Source: a virus. From it: 49,520 bases of DNA. Where the stretch lies: positions 1 through 49,520 of the IMG/VR virus record IMGVR_UViG_3300021962_000167; one strand, written 5' to 3'. How positions within the stretch are numbered: position 1 is the stretch's first letter; each line of letters begins with the position of its first letter. The position numbers and the translations under genes were made by a program. Under the pieces are notes generated by a model. It was not told the origin of the DNA. It saw only the letters and a program-made list of their open reading frames with translations, and did no database searches. Positions 21,470-30,183 of the stretch are shown here, in pieces.

Positions 21470-21883
21470 TTAGTCCTTGAAGGACACTTTTGGTTCGCCG
21501 TATTTGACAATACGGGCTTCAAGAAGCTGCTCGCCAAGCGGCGTCAGCTTCACGCTGCTCCAGTCTTTTTCTGAGACTGAAATTTTGGCCTTGTAAATAT
21601 GTTGCATGTCGGCGGGTGTCTGGGCCGCGATAGCAGCGAGCTTGTCGCTGTCCCACGTCACGGTCTTGCCGATCTTCAGGCAGACTTTGACGTTTTCGCG
21701 TTCCATCGTAACGTCGCCGTATTCCTGCCCACGGTCACGCAGCGCGGCGTAGAACTCGTCGCCCATGCGGTCAACGATCTCTTGCTCCAGCGCCTTGATT
21801 TCGGCGGCGATCTCCTCTTTGCATTCGCTCAAGTAGACGGCTTCTTTTTTAAGAGCCGCAAGGCTCATATTGGATTTATTCAT
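21470..21883 (-). CDS. Hypothetical early protein upstream of Sak4-like gene (137 aa)
   Basis: The N-terminal 45 residues are a charged helix (ALKKEAVYLSECKEEIAAE, then IKALEQEIVDRM) likely to form a coiled coil. The rest is mixed alpha/beta with KVCLKIGKTVTWDSDKLAAI. Proteins of this shape, with unknown function, often precede Sak4/SSB genes; some are called nuclease inhibitors, but I cannot support that here. It is coupled to the Cro-like gene by an ATGA overlap. Confidence 0.7.
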   Translation of the reverse strand: MNKSNMSLAALKKEAVYLSECKEEIAAEIKALEQEIVDRMGDEFYAALRDRGQEYGDVTMERENVKVCLKIGKTVTWDSDKLAAIAAQTPADMQHIYKAKISVSEKDWSSVKLTPLGEQLLEARIVKYGEPKVSFKD

Positions 21884-22125
21884 TTTTTGTTGGTTTTTCT
21901 TGTATGTTTGGGTGCGTTGATGAACTCATACAGATCGAACTCGCTTCCGTCCTGCTTGGCGCACAGCGCAAGCTGTGCAAAGCGGGATGCTGGCATGTTC
22001 GACCTCTGGCTCCACTTCTCGATGGTCGCCAAGCTGATTTCCACGCTGGACTTTTTCAGTCTGCGCTGAACAGCGGTTGGCCCACCGAAAAATGCGATTA
22101 CTTTCTTTGGGTCGATGTTGATCAT
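21880..22125 (-). CDS. Cro-like transcription regulator (81 aa)
   Basis: ATG at 22125 follows an ACACAAACCACAAA leader. The protein has a single helix-turn-helix (VIAFFGGPTAVQRRLKKSSV then EISLATIEKWSQRSNMPASR) in the style of Cro/DicB-type regulators (a FGG...V...L..S...I..W....MP..R pattern). It is the first gene of the leftward early operon, directly after the divergent promoter region, and would repress the opposing lysogeny promoter. Confidence 0.72.
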   Translation of the reverse strand: MINIDPKKVIAFFGGPTAVQRRLKKSSVEISLATIEKWSQRSNMPASRFAQLALCAKQDGSEFDLYEFINAPKHTRKTNKK

Positions 22126-22168
22126 TTTGTGGTTTGTGTTGAACGGCGTGATTGCCGTTGCGGGTCGC

Positions 22169-22196
22169 ACCATACAAGTTGTTCGGGTAGGGTCAA
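22169..22196 (-). promoter_or_regulatory. Leftward early promoter (Cro side)
   Basis: On the minus strand TTGACC (22196-22191) is followed after 16 bases by TATGGT (22174-22169). The spacer contains the operator-like site 22175-22186. It would drive the early operon 22125-12914. Confidence 0.65.
22175..22186. promoter_or_regulatory. Operator-like site 1
   Basis: CAAGTTGTTCGG matches, in inverted orientation, CAGGTTGTCCGG at 22248-22237 in 10 of 12 positions. Each copy lies inside the spacer of one of the two divergent promoters, exactly where a repressor would block RNA polymerase. Confidence 0.55.
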
Positions 22197-22229
22197 TACT
22201 TATTTTCAAAAAATTTTTTTTGTTGTTTG

Positions 22230-22258
22230 TTGACTGCCGGACAACCTGTATATATATG
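22230..22258 (+). promoter_or_regulatory. Rightward lysogeny promoter (CI side)
   Basis: TTGACT (22230-22235) is followed by a TA-repeat with -10 candidates TATATA (22251-22256) or TATATG (22253-22258, 17-base spacer). The transcript would start near 22265, so the ATG at 22256 lies in the promoter and the repressor must start at 22298. Confidence 0.6.
22237..22248. promoter_or_regulatory. Operator-like site 2
   Basis: CCGGACAACCTG is the inverted partner of site 1 (22175-22186), with centres 62 bp apart. It sits between the -35 and -10 of the rightward promoter. Confidence 0.55.
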
Positions 22259-22297
22259 AAAACTCTACACACCCAACATGGCACTGGCAGGCACTAC

Positions 22298-22645
22298 ATG
22301 TCTCGACACACAAAGGAAATTCCGCCCGACTTCGGGCGTAATCTGGAAGCCCGTATGCACGGCAAAAACTGGAACCAGAGCGATCTTGCGCGCGCCGCAG
22401 GAGTTGGCCGCGACAGCATCAGCACCTACATCAGAGGACTCGTCATGCCCGATCCGAAGAATCTCGTCAGACTCGCTGACGCGCTTGGTTGCACCGTTCC
22501 AGACCTACTCCCAGAGCGTGCAACGGAGCTTCCAGAAAAGGCATCTTTCGAGCTTCGGCAAACCGACGAAGGCGTGTTCGTGCGGATCAACAAGCCTGTC
22601 ACCATCGAGCAGGCTGCAAAGATATTTGACATCCTGCGTCAATGA
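22298..22645 (+). CDS. CI-like repressor, XRE family (115 aa)
   Basis: The start at 22298 is preferred because the alternative ATG at 22256 overlaps the promoter -10. A canonical XRE helix-turn-helix runs from about residue 10 to 65 (WNQSDLARAAGVGRDSISTY, then MPDPKNLVRLADALGCTVPDLL). A short C-terminal domain with FVRINKPVTIEQAAKIFDIL follows. There is no RecA-dependent S24 peptidase part, so induction would need another signal, such as an antirepressor. It is coupled by ATGA to the excisionase-like gene. Confidence 0.82.
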   Translation: MSRHTKEIPPDFGRNLEARMHGKNWNQSDLARAAGVGRDSISTYIRGLVMPDPKNLVRLADALGCTVPDLLPERATELPEKASFELRQTDEGVFVRINKPVTIEQAAKIFDILRQ

Positions 22646-22971
22646 AATTTTTCACGCAGAAAGAAGTCGCCGCAATTCTGCGGCGAACGCCACAAACCAT
22701 CGCTCGCTGGCGTCGAGCGGGACTACTTCCTTACGTTGCGGGGAAGCCAGTTCTCATCTCTGAACAGCAACTGCACAACCTCATAGAAAAATGGCAAGAA
22801 CCAACAAAGGCCCACGACTGGAACAAAACGACCACGGCGTTTACGAAGTCCGCTGGACAACGAACGGCAGAAGCAAGCGCGTATCGACGCGGACAACAAG
22901 CATTCAAGCGGCTCAACGATTCTTCGCAGGCTGGCTTCAAGAAGCAGACGCCTCCGAAGAAGGGTCGATGA
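22642..22971 (+). CDS. Excisionase-like HTH protein (109 aa)
   Basis: The first 60 residues are a MerR/excisionase-type winged helix (FTQKEVAAILRRTPQTIARW then RRAGLLPYVAGKPVLISEQQL), as in HTH_17 proteins that assist integrases. The C-terminal 50 residues are basic and low in structure, and the DNA coding for them also encodes the N-terminus of the integrase in another frame (22791-22971). The start overlaps the repressor stop by ATGA. Confidence 0.75.
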   Translation: MKFFTQKEVAAILRRTPQTIARWRRAGLLPYVAGKPVLISEQQLHNLIEKWQEPTKAHDWNKTTTAFTKSAGQRTAEASAYRRGQQAFKRLNDSSQAGFKKQTPPKKGR

Positions 22972-23867
22972 ATGTCAAGCAAATCCTGGACTACTACCTC
23001 AATACGCACGTCGAGGAGCAGGTCATCGCGCAAGACCGCGCCATCATCGCGGTCAATCATCTGCGGCGTCATCTCAATGGAATCGCCCCGCAAGACCTGA
23101 CATCGCGTGTCGTTGCGAAATACAAGTCAACACGCCGTGCCGAGGGCGTGTCTGACTCAACGATTCGCCGCGAGTTGGTGACGCTGGTTGCGGCCTGCAA
23201 CCACGCACGCCGTCAGCGGCAGATCCCTGCCGACCACGTTCCCGTTGTTTCGCTCCCGCCCATACCGCCGCCAAAAGACCTGTGGATGACGGAGACGGAG
23301 GAACAAGCATTTTGGGACATCGCAGAGCGCACGAACGGCGAGCGCATGTCGCGGGTTTTTCGCTTTATTGCTATCGCTCTGGAGACAGCCGCACGGCTTA
23401 ACAGCATCGTTGGTCTGCGCTGGCCGCAGGTCGATCTGGACGGCGGCATGATTCGCTTCGACAATGACGGCAAGCGGCAGAAGAACAAACGCCGCGTCCC
23501 CGTTCCGATCTCAGACAGACTGATGCCTGTGCTGGTTCGGGCGCACGCAGAACGCGCCAGCGAGTTCGTGCTGGACGACAGCAACGACATCCGTCGTGCG
23601 TTCAACAAGGCTGTCGAAGAAGCCGCGCAGACAATCGACAAGCGGCTCGCCGCTGTCACGCCACACACCCTGCGGCACACGTGGGCAACGCTCGCTGCGC
23701 GAGCTGGCGTGGATCTGTACGAGATCGCGGGTGTTCTTGGCGACACGCTCGCCACGGTTGAGCGCAACTACCTGCACCACGCTCCAGATCACCTTCGCAC
23801 TGCAATAAATTTCAAATCAGCTGCGCGGAATGTCGGGCGTAACGCCCGAAACGGGCGTATGCCGTGA
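22791..23867 (+). CDS. int: Tyrosine recombinase/integrase (358 aa)
   Basis: The start at 22791 keeps the typical N-terminal arm-binding strand region (RLEQNDHGVYEVRWTTNGR). A SAM-like core-binding domain spans about 60-145. The catalytic domain has R202 (TAARLNSIVGLRW), lysine around 228-231 (GKRQKNKRR), H292-x2-R295 (PHTLRHTWAT) and the nucleophile Y327 (ERNYLHH), a complete set. It would integrate the phage at an unknown attB; attP should lie in 23868-24040 or nearby. It overlaps the excisionase-like gene by 181 bases. Confidence 0.93.
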   Translation: MARTNKGPRLEQNDHGVYEVRWTTNGRSKRVSTRTTSIQAAQRFFAGWLQEADASEEGSMNVKQILDYYLNTHVEEQVIAQDRAIIAVNHLRRHLNGIAPQDLTSRVVAKYKSTRRAEGVSDSTIRRELVTLVAACNHARRQRQIPADHVPVVSLPPIPPPKDLWMTETEEQAFWDIAERTNGERMSRVFRFIAIALETAARLNSIVGLRWPQVDLDGGMIRFDNDGKRQKNKRRVPVPISDRLMPVLVRAHAERASEFVLDDSNDIRRAFNKAVEEAAQTIDKRLAAVTPHTLRHTWATLAARAGVDLYEIAGVLGDTLATVERNYLHHAPDHLRTAINFKSAARNVGRNARNGRMP

Positions 23868-23881
23868 CCACCAACAACCAC

Positions 23882-23903
23882 CAACGCGCAGGGCGCGTTG
23901 TTT
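23882..23903 (+). terminator. Possible terminator after integrase
   Basis: A perfect 8-bp hairpin (CAACGCGC, loop agg, GCGCGTTG) is followed by TTTGG. The T tract is short, so the call is weak. The surrounding gap 23868-24040 is the natural place to look for attP. Confidence 0.4.
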
Positions 23904-23911
23904 GGTAACAA

Positions 23912-23946
23912 TAAAAATGGGGCAGACCTGTATGTTGGTCTGCCCC
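23912..23946 (-). terminator. Terminator of the late operon
   Basis: A perfect 10-bp stem (GGGGCAGACC / GGTCTGCCCC) with an eight-base loop is followed on the minus strand by ATTTTTATT. It lies 95 bases after the last leftward late gene (HNH) and converges on the integrase. No gene is seen in 23947-24040. Confidence 0.8.
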
Positions 23947-24040
23947 AGTCTTAGGGAGGAAACGCCCAAGGAGGGCTATTAGAATATAACAAGGTTATGA
24001 TGTTGCACGCTAAATTTGGTGGTTGCGCGGAATCGGGGCG

Positions 24041-24358
24041 TTAAATAGGCCAGAATGTCAGCTTTTTTGTTCTGGCGTGTTGCTTTATTCCGATCCTGCC
24101 TGCGTGTAGTAGCCGATGGCAGTTGGCGCACAGAACGACGCATTTTGCGATTTCATCGATCAGACGCTGGATGGATGCGGATCGAAGTATTGATCGAATA
24201 GACGCTGCCTTCTTTGACGGGTCTACATGGTGCAAGTCAAGCGCAGCGGTGTCTCCGTTCCAGCGGCAGACCTGACAGCCGCGAGCCGACTTGTGTTCGT
24301 TGACGATAGCAAACTTTTTTGCGCGATAATTGCGTTCTTTTGATTGAGCAATCGGCAC
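24041..24358 (-). CDS. HNH endonuclease (105 aa)
   Basis: Zinc ligands C28-x2-C31 (CQVCRW) and C77-x2-C80 (CANC) flank the catalytic HH (LDLHHVDPSKK, 43-44), and HR..H follows (HRLLH, 81-85). This is the compact HNH form used by phages as packaging cofactor or free-standing nicking enzyme. The start codon is GTG at 24358, two bases after the previous stop. Its place at the very end of the late operon, far from the terminase, makes a homing-type or repair role as likely as a packaging role. Confidence 0.85.
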   Translation of the reverse strand: MPIAQSKERNYRAKKFAIVNEHKSARGCQVCRWNGDTAALDLHHVDPSKKAASIRSILRSASIQRLIDEIAKCVVLCANCHRLLHAGRIGIKQHARTKKLTFWPI

Positions 24359-24360
24359 TT

Positions 24361-27300
24361 TTATTTGGATTCATCACCATCTTGCTGACCCATCATAAAC
24401 GAGCGAACGATTGGCTTCAGAATGGAAGAGGTTGTTTTCAGGTTTTCGGGCGTCGGCCTGCGGAGCAAGGCAACGGCGACATCTGGATCAAGCAATGCTT
24501 TTAACAAGACTTCACGCTGAAGTTTCTCCATCGTGTCTGTATCAATGACGCTTGTTTTTGCCAGCCCAACAGCGAGGTCTTTGATCGTTTTGATTGTCCT
24601 GACCGCAGACGCCCCCATCGCTGTAGTGCTACTGCCGGGAGCCGCGATGCCTTTTGCGATTTCATCAATCTGCGATTGCGATTCTTTGCCAAGGTATGCG
24701 GTGATAGAGCCAGCAGTTGCTTTTTTATTGATTCGCGTAGCAACGGCAATTTTTTTTCTGATTCGATCAAGGGATTCGATTTCCTTTGGCGAGAATATCT
24801 GGCGCAACGCCTTGGTTGTTTCTTCGCTTGATAGAATTTTATTCATCTTAGCGAAAGATGTTCCAAAATCAGACATTGCAATCTCTGCGGCATTACCTTC
24901 GGTTGTCGATCCGACGTTTTTGATCTTGCGTTCCAAGGATTGCTTGACGGCGTTCTTTAGCCCTTCCATTGACCGCCCTGTCTTGTCTTTCTTTGCGGAC
25001 TTTACGAGTTGAAGCATTGTTGACCTTGCCTTTTCCCCATACAGCCATTTATCAACATTGTTTGCCGCCTCCATGCCCGGAGCAGAAAACTTTCCTTCCG
25101 GGGTGTCTGTGAGCTTGCGTTGAGCCGCAGACAGGGCTTCTTCGCTTGCTGCAAACTCGCCCTTTGCTTTGGCAACGCCGCTTTGAGCGATGCCGAAATC
25201 AGACTGAATCTTCATCACCCTGTCTTGGGCTGACGGCGGAAGCTCTTTCAGAATCAACGAATGTTTATCCATCCACGCCTTTGCGACTGCGGCCTTGTCT
25301 GCCGTCTTGCTGTCTCTGATGGCGGCGGAAATCGACGATTCCATCCAGTCTCCGATGATTTTTTCGGACTTCGGCGTCATCCCGCTTTGCCCAGACAGCG
25401 CCTTGACCAGACGTCCCGCGTCTCGACCGCCCTCCATTTGGCTGACTTTCAAGAACCGATCAAGCGTAGCCTCTGGAGCGATCTTCGGCTCGTTTCCAGC
25501 CTTGCGACCAATCAGAACGTCGCGTGACGCGCCTTCGCGGTAGCTTGGATGGTATGTTTCGGCGTAGAATTTATTAAATGCCTTGAATGGATCCCTTAAC
25601 TCTGGGACAGCTTCAATGTCGGCGCGAAGCGCGTTTCGGACGCCTTCAACAAGGCGCCTTTCGTTTTGCGTCTGTGCGTTTGCCGCCAAGTTGTACAAAT
25701 CTTTGAAGTTTTCGTGCGCCTCGCCGGACAGGATATTTGGATTATCTTGAGCGAGCTTCAATAACGCTTGAATCTCTTCTGTTGGCTCGCCCGTGGCGCG
25801 GTTTTTATATTCATTGATCGCGGATTGAGCCGCTTTTTTTGTATTGTTTCCGATGTTTACAGGGGTGTCTTTTGGAATTGCGTCACTCAACTTTTGGTTG
25901 ACCGCACGCATTTCCGCGTCCTTGCCGCGCAACGCTGGCAAAGCCGCTTCGGATGCGGCGGCGCGGTTCATTGCTTCGCCGGACACGTCTACCTGCGACT
26001 GAAGCTGGCTTAACTTTCCTTCTTCGCTTTGAAGCGATTGAAACTTTGTCTGCCTCTCAACGTCTGCCGCCTTTACGCCGGACTCAAGCTCTCCGCGCAT
26101 AAACCTCTGCGCCGCTTTCGGCCCAGCGCCAACTTGCGGAAGTGCTTCGGACACCTCTCTGCCAACAGCGGCTTGATTTGCTGATGCGCGAGCGGCAACG
26201 GTTGGGTCGTTTGCGACCCCGCGCATTGCGCCAATCAATCCCATGTTATCAGACAGCGTTGCCGCGTCTGGGCGAACTTGACCGCCGGAATACATTTGCC
26301 CAGCGTCGGAAATATTAGAAATTGCTTGCCCGACACCTCCGCCTCTTTGTGCTTGGTCTTGGAGGTATTGCGCGACATTGTTTACGGCTTGCGTGGCAGC
26401 AGCAGCTTTTCGTCCCGATTGCCCAATGTCTGTGATCGGCATAGAGTCAAGCGGCCTGCTTGCAATCTGCCTTACGTCGTCTGCCGCGCCGCCAAAAAAC
26501 GCTGAAAGATTATCTGCGCCAATCATGTTTGGCAGTCTCCTTGTCATCACGTTTTGAGCTATGCCAAGCGCCATCGGAGCGACTATGCCAGCGGCAACAT
26601 TTTGCGCCGTATTGCCGCCTTGCTCCTCCATGCCTTGATACGCCGCGCCGCCCGCCGCACCAAGCGCGGCGTCCGCTTTGGGTGTTCTTGACAAATATTC
26701 TCCCAGCTTTCTTGCGCCTTGATCTGCTGTAGCTGGAATCCTTGATCTTAAAAATGGAATCCTTGAAGCCACAGGCCCAGCGACTTTGCCGAACGCTTCA
26801 GACACAGGGCCAGCGCCGTATGCGGCAAGTTGCTTGCCAACTCCGGCTCCCGAAAGCGCGTCTGCCGCGCCCATTGTTGCCGTTCCAACAACCCTTTCCG
26901 CAGGCGTCTGTTGGTCTGGTGGGATAAAAGCGCCGCTGGCGTCCAGAAGGTTGCTTGTTGCTTGGCTTACGGTCGGGATTTCTGTTCCAGCAACTGCGTT
27001 TGTTGCGGAGATCGCCGGATCACCAAAAAGCCTCGACAGGCCGTATGCGCCCATCCCTCCAAGGAATGCCGCAGGAACGGTTACGATTTCTTCGGGAAGC
27101 GCGACTTGCGGCCCCATCTGTCCAGCAATCAGCGTCGGAATGGCGGCGGCGCTTCCAGCCGCTACATACGGAGCCGCTTCGCGGCTCACGACGTTTGCCA
27201 TTCTTGCCGCGCTGTTTAAGAAACCACCTTGCGGTTGCTCTGGCGGCTGTGTTGGTTGCGATTGCGCGGCGCGTTGCCTTGCACGCGACAACGCCAATGC

Positions 27301-27363
27301 TTGTTGTTGCTCTAAAGTCATTGTTGGAAAAGCGATCTTTCTTCTGGGGTCATAAATTGCCAA
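24361..27363 (-). CDS. Large internal virion/ejection protein (1000 aa)
   Basis: The protein starts MAIYDPRRKIAFPTMTLEQQ and is mostly Ala/Gly-rich helices with a likely membrane-active segment around residues 60-115 (VAAGSAAAIPTLIAG, VTVPAAFLGGMGAYGL). Long helices with SEEGKLSQLQSQVDVSGEAM and AAVAKAWMDKHSLILKELPP follow. Size, composition and position after nozzle and internal-protein genes match the ejection proteins of T7/P22-type phages that form a channel through the envelope. No lytic transglycosylase motif was seen. It overlaps the upstream gene by 46 bases. Confidence 0.65.
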   Translation of the reverse strand: MAIYDPRRKIAFPTMTLEQQQALALSRARQRAAQSQPTQPPEQPQGGFLNSAARMANVVSREAAPYVAAGSAAAIPTLIAGQMGPQVALPEEIVTVPAAFLGGMGAYGLSRLFGDPAISATNAVAGTEIPTVSQATSNLLDASGAFIPPDQQTPAERVVGTATMGAADALSGAGVGKQLAAYGAGPVSEAFGKVAGPVASRIPFLRSRIPATADQGARKLGEYLSRTPKADAALGAAGGAAYQGMEEQGGNTAQNVAAGIVAPMALGIAQNVMTRRLPNMIGADNLSAFFGGAADDVRQIASRPLDSMPITDIGQSGRKAAAATQAVNNVAQYLQDQAQRGGGVGQAISNISDAGQMYSGGQVRPDAATLSDNMGLIGAMRGVANDPTVAARASANQAAVGREVSEALPQVGAGPKAAQRFMRGELESGVKAADVERQTKFQSLQSEEGKLSQLQSQVDVSGEAMNRAAASEAALPALRGKDAEMRAVNQKLSDAIPKDTPVNIGNNTKKAAQSAINEYKNRATGEPTEEIQALLKLAQDNPNILSGEAHENFKDLYNLAANAQTQNERRLVEGVRNALRADIEAVPELRDPFKAFNKFYAETYHPSYREGASRDVLIGRKAGNEPKIAPEATLDRFLKVSQMEGGRDAGRLVKALSGQSGMTPKSEKIIGDWMESSISAAIRDSKTADKAAVAKAWMDKHSLILKELPPSAQDRVMKIQSDFGIAQSGVAKAKGEFAASEEALSAAQRKLTDTPEGKFSAPGMEAANNVDKWLYGEKARSTMLQLVKSAKKDKTGRSMEGLKNAVKQSLERKIKNVGSTTEGNAAEIAMSDFGTSFAKMNKILSSEETTKALRQIFSPKEIESLDRIRKKIAVATRINKKATAGSITAYLGKESQSQIDEIAKGIAAPGSSTTAMGASAVRTIKTIKDLAVGLAKTSVIDTDTMEKLQREVLLKALLDPDVAVALLRRPTPENLKTTSSILKPIVRSFMMGQQDGDESK

Positions 27364-28673
27364 TCTTGCGGACTAATGCCTGCTGGTATTTGCATTTGTG
27401 TCTGCGGAGCAACAGCGTCTCCTAATGGCGAAGGGGATGCGTTTCGATTGAGCAAATCAGGACGAGGATTTGATTGTTCATAATTGTTAGACCACACAAC
27501 AGGGTCAGGCGGACTCATTCCTTGCTTGGCCGCGTTGAATCTCGCTTGTTGCCAAGCGGCTTCTTTGTTCATTGCCCACGAAATGCCTTGAAGCCATTGT
27601 TTTTTGTTTTCGGCAGACGCATACTGCGGCGGTTGCGATGCGCGCAATTGAGCGGTTTCTCGCTCAGTGATTGCGCCCTTGAGAAGTGTTGTTTTTTGAA
27701 GCCAATCGCCAATCGTAATTTCAGCAAATTGACGCGCCGCCATTGCGTTTTCTGTGTCAAATAGATTGGCTGCGCCGGAGATAACTGAATCAATGCCCGG
27801 TATACCAACACCAAGTTGTGTTTTTTCAAGAAACTGATCGTCACCAATCATTTGTTCTGCGGCTTTCGCAATAGACGACGCCTGCATTGCGCCAGCCCCA
27901 GCTTCTTCTCTAATTTTAAGATTGCTGTTTTCTGTGCCGAACATTCCGTCATCTTTTTTGGGAACAACCGTCACGTTTTGGCCTGCGGAATAGAATGCTG
28001 GCGGAGGAAGGTTTATTTCGTCTGCAACAGACGGCGCAGACGCGGCAGGCGGAGCTGCTGGCGGCGGAACCGCGACAGCAGACGGTGCTGGAGACGCTTG
28101 AGGAAGCGGAACTTCGACCGCGCTTGATCCAGCGGGGCTTTGGTAATTTGGATTCCTTGGATCTCTTGGATCCCAAAAGATAGCGCCTCCGCTCTGAACG
28201 GGTTGCGGAATATCAGGGTTGCCCCACCTGTCCTGATTTGCAGCTACTTCTGGGTTTACTTCAGACAATATCGAAAGGTACTCTGGAACCTTGCTCGGAT
28301 TCAGTGACCGATTACCGTATTGGTCGATCTGGATGGTGTCTGGAGCTGAAAAGAAGTCAGCAAGGGAAGATTTTGATGCCAGCTCGCGCCGCAGCTTGTC
28401 TGCTTCAAGTTTAGATTGCTCCAGATCATACTGATACATCCCCTGCTTGCGAACGTCTTCGTTTTGGCTTAATCCAAATCTTTGAACATCAAGCCCGTGC
28501 GACCTCTCCCAATTCTGCTGTTGTTGGGCGCGGTAGTCGGCTTCTGCCTGTGCTTTAGCATACGCGGCTTTTGCGGCTGGATCGCCAAACATCCCAGTCA
28601 TAATTGCTGGGCTTGCTTGAGATATTGCGTCGGCCAATCCGTAATAGCTATTAGTTTTATATGAGCTTGGCAT
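27318..28673 (-). CDS. Internal virion protein, proline-rich (451 aa)
   Basis: The N-terminus (GLADAISQASPAIMTGMFGD) is followed by a Gln-rich helix (AEADYRAQQQQNWERSHGLD), a Pro/Ala-rich linker around 175-215 and a helical C-terminus (AENKKQWLQGISWAMNKEAA). No catalytic motif is visible. Position between smaller internal proteins and the 1000-aa protein suggests an ejected or core protein. The low-complexity linker and Gln-rich segments are typical of such proteins. The 3' end overlaps the next gene. Confidence 0.6.
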   Translation of the reverse strand: MPSSYKTNSYYGLADAISQASPAIMTGMFGDPAAKAAYAKAQAEADYRAQQQQNWERSHGLDVQRFGLSQNEDVRKQGMYQYDLEQSKLEADKLRRELASKSSLADFFSAPDTIQIDQYGNRSLNPSKVPEYLSILSEVNPEVAANQDRWGNPDIPQPVQSGGAIFWDPRDPRNPNYQSPAGSSAVEVPLPQASPAPSAVAVPPPAAPPAASAPSVADEINLPPPAFYSAGQNVTVVPKKDDGMFGTENSNLKIREEAGAGAMQASSIAKAAEQMIGDDQFLEKTQLGVGIPGIDSVISGAANLFDTENAMAARQFAEITIGDWLQKTTLLKGAITERETAQLRASQPPQYASAENKKQWLQGISWAMNKEAAWQQARFNAAKQGMSPPDPVVWSNNYEQSNPRPDLLNRNASPSPLGDAVAPQTQMQIPAGISPQDWQFMTPEERSLFQQ

Positions 28674-28696
28674 AATTAAATTTAGTTAAATGATTT

Positions 28697-29452
28697 TTAT
28701 TTATATGCAGTCATACTTGCGCCCATTCCTGAAAGCTGCCCCATAAGCCCCAAGCCCTTTGAGAGCGCATTCCAGCCTTGCCCTGCATTTGCTGCGTTGT
28801 ATTGGTCTACAGCAGATTGTGAAGCGTTTAATTGTCGCTGGCGGTTGTAGTCGTCTGCAAGCAATGAAGACCCATAAGACAACGGAGACATTTTTGTATT
28901 ATACAAATTGCCCAAAGTTTGCAAATTGGCGTTTGAATAATCAAAGTCTCTGCCGCGTTGAGCCATAGAGAATTGGTTCCCAAGCAATGCACCTAAAGAT
29001 TTCGCTCTGTTTGACAAAGTCCCGCTGGCATCTGCTGTCGAGGCGTCCATAATGCCTTGGATGTATTTAATGCCCGGAGCCGATGATTCATCGCTGGCTT
29101 GTGGCACAACAGATCTTTGCACTCCAGATTGCTCATTCAACATCGCCCCAACGCGATCCGCTTCAGCCGCTTGCGCGGCCTGCGCGGAAGCAGCAGCACT
29201 TTGCTGGATTTGCGATGCGTTCAAGTCTCTGGCCTGCTGATTGTATTCTTGTCTTACCCTGTCTGATTCCGCGTTCAATGCTTGCTGCCTGTCACGCGCT
29301 TCGCGTGCCGCCTGAACATCTCGCGCTGTCTGCGCGTTGATCGCGTTAGCGTTTGCTCTATCTTGCGCTGATGCCGCTTGGGAAGACGCCGCCATTCCTC
29401 CGAGAGTTGATGCCGCTGCTGCTGTCGCCATTATTGCCACTGGATTACACAT
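28697..29452 (-). CDS. Internal virion protein, T7 gp14-like (251 aa)
   Basis: The protein begins MCNPVAIMATAAAASTLGGM, a short hydrophobic start typical of T7 gp14-type (internal virion protein B) proteins, followed by a long Ala/Gln helix (RDVQAAREARDRQQALNAES) and a Gly-rich C-terminus (LGLMGQLSGMGAS). In T7 this class inserts into the outer membrane during ejection. It starts two bases after the previous gene ends. Confidence 0.7.
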   Translation of the reverse strand: MCNPVAIMATAAAASTLGGMAASSQAASAQDRANANAINAQTARDVQAAREARDRQQALNAESDRVRQEYNQQARDLNASQIQQSAAASAQAAQAAEADRVGAMLNEQSGVQRSVVPQASDESSAPGIKYIQGIMDASTADASGTLSNRAKSLGALLGNQFSMAQRGRDFDYSNANLQTLGNLYNTKMSPLSYGSSLLADDYNRQRQLNASQSAVDQYNAANAGQGWNALSKGLGLMGQLSGMGASMTAYK

Positions 29453-29454
29453 AA

Positions 29455-30171
29455 TTAGGAAATATATTTTGAAAGAGAATTAGAAATGTTTTTGACGCCT
29501 GATTCAAAGAAACCTTGTTTCCCTTGAGCATTGGCGATATACGCATCATTTTCCATAATTCCTCCGACATTTCTGAAAAGATCTCCCAATGGAGAAAATT
29601 GCGGCAGTGTTGGAGCTGATGTATTGACTCTTCCCGCCAAAAATGGAGTCATCATGCTTTTCTCGCCAGCGGTTGCATTCAACTGAGATATAAGCGCATT
29701 CTTTTGGCTTGCTATTTGGCTTCGCGCTGCGTCCGCGTATTTTTCTGCTCCAGCCGCAATGTCTTGTTTTGCCGATCCTAATGCTGTTTGCAGGTCGCCG
29801 TAATTTTTTGCATACATCGACGATTGAAGTGTCCCGCCGCGAGAGGCATTTGCAAGCAGTTGTTGCAACGAGGTATTGTATTGTTTTTGCACCCCCTCTG
29901 TCGGATCGTTCAAATACCTGTCTTTGTATTGCCTTGCTAAATTATTGTAATACTTATTATTGTGTCCGCTAAATGCTTTATTGATGTTTTCAAGTCCGAG
30001 CTTTATATTTTTTGCTCGTTCAGCAGCTTCCTTGCGTGCTTTTTGTTCGGCTTTTTTTGCGTCAGCTTTTTGTTCTTTGTAAATCTTTTTTTGCCACGCC
30101 AAAGAATTGTCCGCAGCTTTTGACGAACTTTTGGACGAACCGCCTCCAAAAAGGCTACTTAACCAGCTCAT
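29455..30171 (-). CDS. Putative internal virion protein, lysine-rich helix (238 aa)
   Basis: The sequence starts MSWLSSLFGGGSSKSSSKAA and continues with a strongly basic helix (KEQKADAKKAEQKARKEAAE). A region with YKDRYLNDPTEGVQKQYNTS and a glycine-containing end follow. This is common for core or ejection proteins located between the nozzle and gp14-like proteins. No defined family. It is read in the same direction, 12 bases after the gp13-like gene ends. Confidence 0.6.
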   Translation of the reverse strand: MSWLSSLFGGGSSKSSSKAADNSLAWQKKIYKEQKADAKKAEQKARKEAAERAKNIKLGLENINKAFSGHNNKYYNNLARQYKDRYLNDPTEGVQKQYNTSLQQLLANASRGGTLQSSMYAKNYGDLQTALGSAKQDIAAGAEKYADAARSQIASQKNALISQLNATAGEKSMMTPFLAGRVNTSAPTLPQFSPLGDLFRNVGGIMENDAYIANAQGKQGFFESGVKNISNSLSKYIS

Positions 30172-30183
30172 CTTGTTTCTCCT

